Under the pieces are notes generated by a model. The model did no database searches. It saw nothing but the letters and a program-made list of their open reading frames with translations, and was not told the DNA's origin. This document shows positions 1 through 5,846 of a stretch of 6,481 nucleotides of DNA, in pieces. The position numbers were made by a program, and so were the translations under genes. Origin of the DNA: an uncultured Collinsella sp. (GTDB lineage Bacteria; Actinomycetota; Coriobacteriia; Coriobacteriales; Coriobacteriaceae). The stretch spans positions 1-6,481 of the forward strand of contig CAKTWW010000062.1 of the NCBI GenBank assembly GCA_934630855.1, given 5' to 3'. Position 1 is the stretch's first letter. Every line of letters starts with the position of its first letter.

Positions 1-25
1 GAGAAGTGGGCTTCGCGAACTTCTC
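1..25. repeat. Edge-truncated copy of intergenic hairpin element (core only)
   Basis: This 25-bp segment is the exact reverse complement of 191-215, the centre of the large hairpin further on. Its ends, GAGAAGT (1-7) and ACTTCTC (19-25), pair as a 7-bp stem around an 11-nt loop (8-18). To the right, AGGCACCC (32-39) also occurs in the right arm of the second copy (226-233), so the similarity continues, with gaps, beyond the core. The left arm would lie before the window. I read it as a diverged or partial second copy of the same repeat. Its function is unknown. Confidence 0.6.
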
Positions 26-166
26 AGAGGAAGGCACCCGCCCGGAGGCGGCCCTCTCGACCGTTTCGATCTGCGGGGGCTGATTCTTTTTTATGTAATA
101 GGGACTTTGCTGATGCTGCCTTGTGGGCCGTGCATCCAACATTGGTCAGCCCGAAATACATCGCCG
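26..166. other. Intergenic stretch with no recognised gene
   Basis: I see no credible coding region on either strand here. The only open frame (from 123) has no ribosome binding site, runs through the large hairpin and gives a low-complexity Arg/Ser-rich product. The stretch holds a T-rich run at 85-93 after a G-rich patch (74-79), but no clear stem precedes it, so I do not call a terminator. No tRNA or other known RNA fold was recognised. Confidence 0.5.
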
Positions 167-239
167 GGGCCGGGGTGCCTGCTTTGTTTTGAGAAGTTCG
201 CGAAGCCCACTTCTCAAAACAAAGCAGGCACCCCGGCCC
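167..239. repeat. Perfect 31-bp inverted repeat (large intergenic hairpin)
   Basis: The left arm (167-197) and right arm (209-239) are perfectly complementary over 31 bp around an 11-nt loop (198-208, TCGCGAAGCCC). The outer part of the stem is GC-rich (GGGCCGGGGTGCC), followed by a T-rich segment (CTTTGTTTT) and then GAGAAGT next to the loop. No T-run follows the right arm, so this is not a standard rho-independent terminator on the + strand, nor on the minus strand. As RNA it would be a very stable RNase III-type duplex; as DNA it could form a cruciform. It sits about 120 bp before the first gene. The core recurs inverted at 1-25, which suggests a repeat family. Function is unknown. Confidence 0.85.
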
Positions 240-291
240 TCGCCCGTAAACTCTTCCGCTGAGCGCGTGATTGCCGCCGTGTACCGAAGGG

Positions 292-323
292 TTGCCGTTG
301 CAGCTTCAAATTGGTGCTATATT
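292..323 (+). promoter_or_regulatory. Putative extended -10 promoter for the gene at 361
   Basis: TGCTATATT at 315-323 contains the extended TG motif (315-316), one spacer base and TATATT as the -10 box. Candidate -35 boxes are TTGCCG (292-297, 20-bp spacer) and TTGCAG (298-303, 14-bp spacer). Neither spacing is ideal, but an extended -10 tolerates a poor -35. Transcription would start near 330, about 30 nt before the ATG. Confidence 0.45.
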
Positions 324-360
324 CAGCTTGAGTTGTTTAATGCTAGTTCGGGAGGCTGAT

Positions 361-849
361 ATGGGGCTGTTCAAGAAGAAAAACCAGCAGGATGCCTTTG
401 ACCCCGGTGTGTTTACCATTACCGATACGATTTTGGACCCGCCGCGGTTTACGTTTTTGCCTGCTATCTACCAGGATGCCACGCGTCGCAAGTGGGCTGT
501 GCATCAGCGTGGCGCGCAGCCGAAGATCTTTGACTATGCGGATGTGCTGCAGTGCGAGGTGGCCGAGGCGGGTGACCCGGAAGCTGACGAGACGCCTTCA
601 AAACAGGAATTTGCCCAGCGTATTCTGGCAAATCCCGCGAAGGCGGCAAAAATAAACGCTGCCAAGCGTAATATGTGTCTTGGTATGGGTGTTGTTGTGG
701 CGGTCCAGACGGGAAAAGACGAGGTTTCTAAATTAGAGATTCCCGTTATGACCGACGAAGTCAAACGCGATTCAAGCCTATATAAGTCGTATCGGAATGT
801 CGCCGAGAAAATCAAGGCCGAGTTTGATGCCATGGGAGGGCTGGCCTAA
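361..849 (+). CDS. Hypothetical protein, 162 aa, possibly DUF4428/PH-like C-terminal type
   Basis: I do not recognise this protein firmly. The ATG at 361 is chosen because GGGAGG (350-355) lies 5 nt upstream; the longer TTG-initiated frame from 271 runs through the promoter and has no binding site. The product starts with a basic MGLFKKK segment and has no signal peptide. A predicted beta-rich part follows (about residues 15-65, with RKWAVH and IFDYADVLQCEV), then an acidic linker, a hydrophobic Gly/Val stretch (LGMGVVVAVQ, about residues 106-115) and a C-terminal helix (YRNVAEKIKAEFDAM). The order 'file-like start, DY-x-DVL, Gly-rich hydrophobic loop, strand, terminal helix' recalls small DUF4428-associated or bacterial PH-like proteins, but the match is from memory and weak. 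It ends 38 bp before the first GntR gene, so the two could share a transcript. Codon use is less GC-rich than in the PTS genes. Confidence 0.7.
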   Translation: MGLFKKKNQQDAFDPGVFTITDTILDPPRFTFLPAIYQDATRRKWAVHQRGAQPKIFDYADVLQCEVAEAGDPEADETPSKQEFAQRILANPAKAAKINAAKRNMCLGMGVVVAVQTGKDEVSKLEIPVMTDEVKRDSSLYKSYRNVAEKIKAEFDAMGGLA

Positions 850-887
850 TTCTGGCGACATACGTTTCTGAATGAGGAGTCTGTGCA

Positions 888-1655
888 ATGGCAGGCGAAT
901 CTTATGCAATTCCCCCCAAAGATCGTGCTGTTGAGGGAATTCTTTGGTACATCCAGCACCATCAGCTTGCCGGCGGCGATCGCCTGCCGGCCGAGCGTGT
1001 ACTGTGCGAAGATATCGGCGTTTCGCGTACGGCGTTACGTGCTGGCATCACGCGGCTTATTTCGTGCGGAACGCTCGAGAGCCGCCGCGGATCGGGTACG
1101 TATGTGTGTCCTCCCAAACCGCTAAATATCTTCCAGGAAACGTACAACTTTTCCGATGCCGTGCGAACTGCCGGCCTGCACCCCTCTTCTCGCTTGGTTT
1201 CCACCGAGACTGTCGAGGCAGACGAGGCGCTTGCCGACAAACTTGGGGTGGCCGTAGGCGCTCCCTTGCTCCGCATGCAGCGCGTCCGTCTCATTGAGGG
1301 CGAGCCGGCGTCAATCGAAACGGCCCATGTCAATCTGTCGCTTTGCCCGTCGCTTCCCGACCATGATTTTGAGCACGAGAGCCTCTATGACGTCTTGCTC
1401 AAAGAGGGTGGCGTGCGCGTTGAGCATGGACGTGAGCATATCTCGATCTCGCGCTTGAACGCCGAGGAGGCCGAGCTTCTCCAACAAGAAGAGGGGACGC
1501 CGGTGTTCTACGAAAGCACGATTGAGTTTGATAAAGACATGCGCTTTGTGGAGCATTGCAAATCGGTGATTTTGCCCACGAAGTTCCGCTTTGCCGATAA
1601 CGGTGAAAAGAATGGCATGAGGAGCGTGGCAGGTGAACAATGGCTGAAACAGTAG
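888..1655 (+). CDS. GntR family regulator with UTRA domain (HutC subfamily), first of tandem pair
   Basis: This is a 255-aa transcription regulator, cytoplasmic and DNA-binding. The N-terminal winged helix-turn-helix spans about residues 12-75: LPAERVLCEDIGVSRTALR (33-51) is the typical GntR recognition region and RRGSGTYV (66-73) the wing. Residues about 88-235 form a UTRA ligand-binding domain of the HutC type, with SLYDVLLKEGGVRVEHGREH (165-184), the NAEEAELL segment and GTPVFYEST (203-211). UTRA domains usually bind a sugar phosphate or related metabolite that releases the protein from its operator. GAGGAG at 874-879 lies 8 nt before the ATG. The 3' end overlaps the next GntR gene by 16 bp in another frame, so the pair is probably translated together. 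By position it should control the SIS/PTS operon downstream. The effector is not known; a phosphorylated glycated amino acid is my inference. The C-terminus extends about 20 residues past the expected domain end. Confidence 0.9.
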   Translation: MAGESYAIPPKDRAVEGILWYIQHHQLAGGDRLPAERVLCEDIGVSRTALRAGITRLISCGTLESRRGSGTYVCPPKPLNIFQETYNFSDAVRTAGLHPSSRLVSTETVEADEALADKLGVAVGAPLLRMQRVRLIEGEPASIETAHVNLSLCPSLPDHDFEHESLYDVLLKEGGVRVEHGREHISISRLNAEEAELLQQEEGTPVFYESTIEFDKDMRFVEHCKSVILPTKFRFADNGEKNGMRSVAGEQWLKQ

Positions 1656-2353
1656 ATGCCACTCCGGTTTATATGCGCATTCGACGTCGCATTGAGGAAC
1701 GTATCGAGCGCGGCATATACCCCACGGGTTCGATGATTCCGTCCGAAAATGAACTTGCCGACGAGTTTGGCACGACGCGCCTGACCATTCGAAGTGCCGT
1801 CGATGAGCTGGTCCGTCGCGGCCAGATTCGTCGCGTCCGCGGAAAGGGCGCCTTCGTGGCGCAGAAAGTGCCCGTTACGTTTGAGCGTACGGGCGGCTTC
1901 CGTGAATCGGTCCGCGCCTCGGGAGGCGAGCCGTCCGTCCGTATCCTCGCGCGCTCCAAGCGCTACGCCGGACCGTACTATGCCGATTTGTTTGGCATTG
2001 CCGAGGATGACCTGCTCTATTCCATTCGACGTCTTAACTGTGTAAACGGCGACCCCGTATCGATCGAGATGGCGCTTATCCCCTGTCTGCTGTTCCCAAC
2101 CATCGAAGAGATCGATGTGTCGGTCTTCAGTCTGTACGAGACCTATGAGATGCTGGGGCGAAAGCCGGTCATGGCGCAGGAAAAGCTCAATATCGAGGCG
2201 CTGGGAGCACGCGACGCAGGCTTGCTCGATTTGGAGCAAGGAGACCTTGCCTTGACGTTGGAGTGCGTGAGCTACGATGCAAGTGGGCAGGCGATCGAGT
2301 ACGTCAAGTCGTTCAACCGCGGCGATGCGGGTGGATATACCTATACGTACTAG
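1640..2353 (+). CDS. GntR family regulator with UTRA domain (HutC subfamily), second of tandem pair
   Basis: This 237-aa GntR/HutC-type regulator has a winged helix at about residues 9-75: IPSENELADEFGTTRLTIRS (33-52) is the helix-turn-helix and RRVRGKGAFV (64-73) the wing. A UTRA effector domain occupies about residues 80-235, with VFSLYETYEMLGRKPVMAQEK as its SLY-type segment (162-182) and a terminal aromatic GGYTYTY. It shares architecture with the preceding regulator, but the sequences differ widely, so the pair is not a recent duplication. The start at 1640 lies inside the end of the upstream gene, with a modest AGGTG (1631-1635) 5 nt before the ATG; translational coupling is likely. A 193-bp intergenic region with an operator-like palindrome follows, placing it next to the operon it probably regulates. 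Two regulators could form homodimers, or a heterodimer, and sense two different intermediates. No terminator is visible after it. Confidence 0.9.
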   Translation: MAETVDATPVYMRIRRRIEERIERGIYPTGSMIPSENELADEFGTTRLTIRSAVDELVRRGQIRRVRGKGAFVAQKVPVTFERTGGFRESVRASGGEPSVRILARSKRYAGPYYADLFGIAEDDLLYSIRRLNCVNGDPVSIEMALIPCLLFPTIEEIDVSVFSLYETYEMLGRKPVMAQEKLNIEALGARDAGLLDLEQGDLALTLECVSYDASGQAIEYVKSFNRGDAGGYTYTY

Positions 2354-2391
2354 CTGGTGCATTTGCATAACGGTTGGGAATGCTGACTGAT

Positions 2392-2419
2392 TTTGATCAA
2401 TGAGCAGGCTGTATATACA
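2392..2419 (+). promoter_or_regulatory. Putative promoter of the SIS/PTS operon
   Basis: A -35-like TTTGAT (2392-2397) is followed after 16 bp by TATACA (2414-2419) as a -10 box. TTGATC (2393-2398) is an alternative -35 register. The -10 lies inside the palindrome at 2406-2423, so a repressor bound there would block RNA polymerase. Transcription would start near 2426 and leave a leader of about 120 nt. The boxes match consensus only partly, and the gene could also be read through from the GntR pair, as I see no terminator between them. Confidence 0.35.
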
Positions 2420-2423
2420 ACCT
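2406..2423. promoter_or_regulatory. GntR/HutC-type operator palindrome
   Basis: AGGCTGTATATACAACCT is an 18-bp palindrome with one mismatched pair (2409/2420). Its centre, GTATATAC (2411-2418), fits the GT-N-TA-N-AC pattern known for HutC-subfamily GntR regulators. It sits 53 bp after the stop of the second GntR gene and 124 bp before the first SIS gene. I infer that it is the binding site of one or both adjacent regulators. Confidence 0.6.
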
Positions 2424-2476
2424 TACATGGTTCAAAATCGACCGTTCGCCGATGGGGAAAGATTAGTCGGCAAATA

Positions 2477-2524
2477 GGTATCAAAAAGCCGTAACCTGTA
2501 ACTGTGATTGGTATCAAATACTAA
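2477..2524. promoter_or_regulatory. Spaced GGTATCAAA repeats, the second within a palindrome
   Basis: GGTATCAAA occurs at 2477-2485 and again at 2510-2518, 33 bp apart, close to three helical turns. The second copy is part of GTAT-CAA-ATAC (2511-2521), whose symmetry extends to 2508-2524 with one mismatched pair. The second copy ends 28 bp before the start codon, in the leader of the proposed transcript. It may be a second operator or a site for a different regulator; it does not match the GTATATAC palindrome closely. An alternative promoter close to the gene (TAATAAT at 2522-2528) cannot be excluded. Confidence 0.35.
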
Positions 2525-2546
2525 TAATTTGTTACGAGGTGAGACG

Positions 2547-3662
2547 ATGAAAATGCTCGATTACGTTCAGCTTGCCCATGTGCGTATGGACGAGAACCTC
2601 GAGCGTTCGTCCGAGCTTGTAGGCCAGCTCGTCGATATTTTCCAGTCCGCATCCTTTGGTGCACTGCGCATCGTCGCTTCGGGTTCGTCCCGTCACGCCG
2701 CCGATTGTGCCCGCGATTACCTGCAAGACGCACTGCAGATGCAGGTGTCCGTTGTGACGCCTGAGGCCTTCGTCGATTCTGAGCATACCTATCCTCAGAA
2801 TGCGCTCAACATTGCCATCTCTCAGAGCGGCTATTCGACCAACACAATTGCGGCGCTCGATTACATGCGCGCGAACGATATGGCCGCGGTTGCGCTTACG
2901 GCAAACGTCGAGGCTCCCATTAAGGAGCACGCCGATATCGTTCTCGACTACGGTGTGGGCGTCGAGTCGGTGGACTTTGTGACCTTGGGTGTCCAAACGC
3001 TCATCGAGTACCTAGTTCTCTTTGGCATTTATGGCGGCCAGGCTCTGGGTGTGCTCGATGCCGATGCAGTTGCTCAGCGCCTGAGCGACCTGAACGATGC
3101 GATCCAGGCCAACGCCACAATGTGCAAGACCGCCGAGGCATATGTCCAAGACCATCTGCTCGAGTTGTCGGAGCACGTTCCGGCCATGGTTGTGGGCAAT
3201 GGCCCCAACTATGGCGTTGCCGAAGAGGCGGCGCTCAAGCTGAGCGAGACCATTAAGATTCCGGCCATGCATCACGAGGGCGAGGAGTTCGTCCATGGTC
3301 CCGAGATGCAGATCACCCCGGGCTACCTGGTGTTTATCGTCGACGATCCTCGAGGGTCGGAGCGTCTGGCAACTATCGCCGACGCGCTGTCGAAGGTAAC
3401 CAAGAAGGCAGTCCTGCTGACCATGCACCCCAAGGGCAAGGGTCACGAGATCACGGTGCCGCAGGTGGCTCCGCTGCTGGCCGCGATTCCCAACCTGGTG
3501 TTCTTCCAGACGATGGCGGCAATGGTCACCGAGCGCCTGAACTCGTGGGATGTTCACCCGTATCTCGATGCCGTCTCCAAGCAAATGGAGGTCAAGGCAG
3601 AGGGCTACGAGGAATCGGTCAACACGCTTAAGGCCAAAGCGGCTGAGTGTTACGGAATGTAG
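2547..3662 (+). CDS. SIS-domain sugar-phosphate deglycase/isomerase (GfrE-like, GlmS isomerase fold)
   Basis: This 371-aa protein has two SIS domains, as in the isomerase half of GlmS but without the glutaminase domain. SIS-1 (about residues 35-170) has SGSSRHAAD (45-53) and the phosphate-binding SQSGYSTNT (92-100). SIS-2 (about 205-350) has VVGNGPNYGVAEEAALKLSE (215-234) and HEGEEFVHGPE (243-253). Glu234 and His250 are 16 residues apart, the spacing of the essential Glu/His pair of the deglycase FraB. The family includes fructosamine-6-phosphate deglycases and hexosamine-6-phosphate isomerases, which act in the cytoplasm on sugar phosphates. With a PTS and a second deglycase next door, a glucoselysine-6-phosphate deglycase (GfrE) role is the best guess; an AgaS-like amino-sugar enzyme is the main alternative. 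GAGGTG (2536-2541) stands 5 nt before the ATG at 2547. A TTG start at 2508 would add 13 residues, but it overlaps the repeat sequences and I reject it. It is probably the first gene of the catabolic operon. Confidence 0.85.
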   Translation: MKMLDYVQLAHVRMDENLERSSELVGQLVDIFQSASFGALRIVASGSSRHAADCARDYLQDALQMQVSVVTPEAFVDSEHTYPQNALNIAISQSGYSTNTIAALDYMRANDMAAVALTANVEAPIKEHADIVLDYGVGVESVDFVTLGVQTLIEYLVLFGIYGGQALGVLDADAVAQRLSDLNDAIQANATMCKTAEAYVQDHLLELSEHVPAMVVGNGPNYGVAEEAALKLSETIKIPAMHHEGEEFVHGPEMQITPGYLVFIVDDPRGSERLATIADALSKVTKKAVLLTMHPKGKGHEITVPQVAPLLAAIPNLVFFQTMAAMVTERLNSWDVHPYLDAVSKQMEVKAEGYEESVNTLKAKAAECYGM

Positions 3663-3687
3663 GCGGGCGTTGTCGCTCGTTGGCATA

Positions 3688-3708
3688 GGGGATTGTTAAG
3701 GCAACCCC
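3688..3708 (+). other. Small stem-loop in the leader of the second SIS gene
   Basis: GGGG (3688-3691) and TTG (3693-3695) can pair with CAA (3702-3704) and CCCC (3705-3708), with one bulged A (3692) and a 6-nt loop. The stem ends just before the strong AAAGGAGA ribosome binding site (3711-3718). No T-run follows, so it is not a terminator. It may protect the downstream message or mark a processing point. Confidence 0.35.
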
Positions 3709-3723
3709 AGAAAGGAGAAGCAA

Positions 3724-4785
3724 ATGAAGGAAACCGAGAAGATCGAGATCATGAATTTCGACCAGGAGGGCTACCTCGAGGACGGCAAGGCGCTCTACGA
3801 GACCGGCAAGAAGATGACCGCGCTCGCCGACAAGGTCGCCGACGAGGGCTACGACGCCGTGTTCCTGATGGGTGTTGGCGGCACCTGGGATGAGCTCATG
3901 CAGCTCGAGTATCTCATGAACAAGTTCGGCGACCGCGACCTCGAGGTCTACCTGATCCACGCCGCCGAGTGGAACGTCTCCGGCCACAAGCGCATGACCG
4001 ACAAGTCCGTCGTGCTCACCGCCTCCGAGTCCGGCACCACCCCCGAGGTGCTCGAGGCCGTCAAGAAGATGAAGGACATGGGCGTGCGCGTCTACGCCAT
4101 GACCAAGCCCGAGGGTCCCATCGGCCAGGCTGTGGGTGCCGAGAACTGCGTCGCCATGGCTTCTGACCATGGTTCCGGTGGCTGCGAGAAGGGCTACTAC
4201 CTCGCTGACTGCTTCGGCCTGCGCCTGCTCAACCGTCGCGGCTGCTTCCCCAAGTTCGATCTGTTCATCGAGCAGACCAAGGACATCTGGAAGGACATGC
4301 TCGATATCCGCAAGCGCTTCGAGCCGCGCGCCGAGGAGCTCGCCAAGAAGTACGCCCTCGCGCCCTACACCATGTTCATCGGATCCGGTGCCCTCTGGGG
4401 CGAGACCATCCTCTTCTCGATGTGTATCCTCGAGGAGATGCAGTGGAAGCGCACCCGTTACATCACGTCCGCCGACTTCTTCCACGGCACCCTGGAGCTC
4501 GTGGAGCCGGGCGTCCCCGTGTTCCTGTTCATGGGCGAGGACGAGAACCGCAAGCTCGACGAGCGTGCTCGCGCGTTCCTCACCCGCGGCGTGACCGGCG
4601 ACACCGACATCAACATCATCGACACCGCCGAGTTCGCCATCCCCGGCCTTGACGACGACTTCCGCGTCATCGTTTCCCCGTGGATCCTGACGGTGCTCGT
4701 GACTGACCGCCTGGCCCGCTACTACGAGACGGTCACCAAGCACAACCTCAAGTATCGTCGTTACTATCACCAGTTCGACTACTAA
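3724..4785 (+). CDS. SIS-domain protein, FrlB/GfrF-like fructoselysine-6-phosphate deglycase
   Basis: This 353-aa cytoplasmic enzyme is predicted to cleave a 6-phosphorylated Amadori compound to glucose 6-phosphate plus the free amino acid. SIS-1 shows GVGGTWDE (50-57) and the phosphate loop SESGTTPE (101-108); SIS-2 starts near IGSGALWGE (219-227). Glu238 and His254 (in DFFHGTLE) are 16 residues apart, matching the essential pair of FraB. The stretch LELVEPGVPVFLFMGEDE (257-274) and the C-terminal RRYYHQFDY closely resemble E. coli FrlB as I recall it (LEIVEPGVPFLFLLGNDE, RRYY...EY). Length is close to FrlB. Substrate is not fixed by sequence: fructoselysine-6-P is likeliest, another fructosamine-6-P possible. 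No frlD-type kinase is seen, which fits phosphorylation by the PTS during import. AAAGGAGA (3711-3718) lies 5 nt before the ATG. Codon use is much more uniform (AAG, GAG, CTC, ATC, GAC) than in the first SIS gene, which suggests high expression. Confidence 0.85.
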   Translation: MKETEKIEIMNFDQEGYLEDGKALYETGKKMTALADKVADEGYDAVFLMGVGGTWDELMQLEYLMNKFGDRDLEVYLIHAAEWNVSGHKRMTDKSVVLTASESGTTPEVLEAVKKMKDMGVRVYAMTKPEGPIGQAVGAENCVAMASDHGSGGCEKGYYLADCFGLRLLNRRGCFPKFDLFIEQTKDIWKDMLDIRKRFEPRAEELAKKYALAPYTMFIGSGALWGETILFSMCILEEMQWKRTRYITSADFFHGTLELVEPGVPVFLFMGEDENRKLDERARAFLTRGVTGDTDINIIDTAEFAIPGLDDDFRVIVSPWILTVLVTDRLARYYETVTKHNLKYRRYYHQFDY

Positions 4786-4828
4786 AATCCAAGCGCGGGG
4801 ACGCATCAATCACGGAAGGATCTGCAGA

Positions 4829-5248
4829 ATGAGACAGTACATCATCGCCAGCCATGCGCACTTCGCTACCGGCATCAAGGAGAGCATTGAGCTGCTCTCG
4901 GGTGCTCGCGACAACGTCCATGACCTTTCGATGTTCGTCGACGACCGCATGGACGTGGCCGAGGAGGCCCAAAAACTGCTGGGCGGCATGTCTGCCGACG
5001 ATGATGTCGTCGTCTGCACCGACCTCTTTGGCGGCAGCGTGAACAACGAGTTCACCAAGATCGTCCAGACGCGTCCCCGCACCTACCTTGTCACCAACAT
5101 GAACCTTCCGCTGCTCATTCAGCTACTGTTCTCCGATGAGTCGGCACCGGTTGATGAGACGATTCGCGCCATCGTCGCTGCGGACGATACGCGTGTGAAG
5201 TTCGTCAACGACCTTTTGGTCGATGACGACGAGGAAGAAGAGTTCTAA
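4829..5248 (+). CDS. PTS mannose-family EIIA component
   Basis: This 139-aa cytoplasmic phosphocarrier takes phosphate from HPr and passes it to EIIB. His9 in IIASHAHFATGI aligns with the phosphorylated His10 of E. coli ManX IIA; His11 is a neighbour, not the likely site. CTDLFGGSVNNEF (63-75) and the TNMNLPLLIQLL segment (89-100) are standard EIIA-Man features. It is a free-standing IIA domain, not fused to IIB as in ManX. The last residues (VDDDEEEEF) form an acidic tail. GGAAGGA (4814-4820) lies 8 nt before the ATG, and 43 bp separate it from the SIS gene. In gfr-like operons this would correspond to GfrA. Confidence 0.92.
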   Translation: MRQYIIASHAHFATGIKESIELLSGARDNVHDLSMFVDDRMDVAEEAQKLLGGMSADDDVVVCTDLFGGSVNNEFTKIVQTRPRTYLVTNMNLPLLIQLLFSDESAPVDETIRAIVAADDTRVKFVNDLLVDDDEEEEF

Positions 5249-5305
5249 ACCGCAGCGCCTACCGCAACGCCGCTCGACGGCATCAGACCTTTGGGGGGTC
5301 ACATT

Positions 5306-5788
5306 ATGATTCAGCTGCTTCGCGTCGACCATCGTCTGCTTCATGGCCAGGTCGCAGTCTCTTGGGTCCAGGGCCTTGGTTCTAACTGCATCTTCTGCGT
5401 GGGCGACAAGGTCGCCAACGACCCGGTGTGGAAGACCACGCTCAAGATGGGCAAGCCTGCCGGCTGCAAGCTCGTCATCAAGGACATGGCGAACGCCATC
5501 GAGGCCATTAACTCGGGCGTGACCGACAAGTACAAGATGATTATCTGCGTCGCCACCATCGCCGAGGCAAAGCAGCTGGTCGAGGGCTGCCCGCAGATTA
5601 AGTCGATTAACCTGGGCAACACCAAGCCCAAGGACGAGAAGCGTCCCGACGCGCGTCAGGTCTCTCGCCAGATCTTCCTGACCGCGGCCGAGGAAGCCGA
5701 TGTGCGCGAGATGCTGGACCGTGGCGTCGAGGTCGAGATCCGTCCTCTGGCCGATGACCCCAAGGTTGACTGCGCCAGCGTGCTCTAG
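5306..5788 (+). CDS. PTS mannose-family EIIB component
   Basis: This 160-aa cytoplasmic subunit transfers phosphate from EIIA to the incoming sugar. RVDHRLLHGQVAVSW (6-20) is the EIIB-Man signature, with His13 as the phosphorylated residue. IKSINLGNT (about 109-117) and the C-terminal region RGVEVEIRPLADD are also typical. Length matches the family. The ATG at 5306 is preferred over the in-frame TTG at 5291, because the G-run GGGGGG (5293-5298) then serves as a ribosome binding site 7 nt upstream. The substrate class cannot be read from the sequence alone; the linked deglycases suggest glycated amino acids. Confidence 0.93.
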   Translation: MIQLLRVDHRLLHGQVAVSWVQGLGSNCIFCVGDKVANDPVWKTTLKMGKPAGCKLVIKDMANAIEAINSGVTDKYKMIICVATIAEAKQLVEGCPQIKSINLGNTKPKDEKRPDARQVSRQIFLTAAEEADVREMLDRGVEVEIRPLADDPKVDCASVL

Positions 5789-5799
5789 GCGGTTAATTT

Positions 5800-5819
5800 C
5801 GAAGAGCTCCGTCTCTTCG
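5800..5819 (+). other. Stem-loop between EIIB and EIIC genes
   Basis: CGAAGAG (5800-5806) and CTCTTCG (5813-5819) form a perfect 7-bp stem with a 6-nt loop (CTCCGT). The next bases (TAGTGTCCC) contain no T-run, so termination is unlikely. Such hairpins between PTS genes often set mRNA ends and thus the ratio of soluble to membrane subunits. That role is inference here. Confidence 0.45.
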
Positions 5820-5846
5820 TAGTGTCCCATATGGAAAGGGGGATGT

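Noticed and set aside
167..239. Rho-independent terminator
   Set aside because: The stem is strong but no T-run follows it in either direction; the T-rich part lies inside the stem. It is kept as an unexplained repeat.
167..239. CRISPR array or insertion sequence end
   Set aside because: There are only two copies, in opposite orientation, with no regular spacers, no transposase gene and no target duplication visible.
123..359. Open frame of 78 codons on the + strand
   Set aside because: It crosses the perfect hairpin and the promoter of the next gene, lacks a ribosome binding site, and has a biased Arg/Ser composition.
1508..2368. Open frame of 286 codons on the minus strand
   Set aside because: It lies antisense to both GntR genes, which have clear domains and ribosome binding sites. 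The antisense product shows no family features.
2448..2471. GCCGA/TCGGC inverted repeat as an operator or attenuator
   Set aside because: Only 5 bp pair across a 14-nt gap, which is expected by chance in GC-rich DNA.
2508..2546. TTG start giving 13 extra residues on the first SIS protein
   Set aside because: The ATG at 2547 has a well-placed GAGGTG; the extension covers the repeat/palindrome region and adds no family-like sequence.
3628..4809. Long open frame of 393 codons on the minus strand
   Set aside because: It is antisense to the FrlB-like gene and arises from that gene's strong codon bias. The product is a low-complexity Glu/Leu/Val/His-rich chain with no recognisable domain, and I see no ribosome binding site supporting it.
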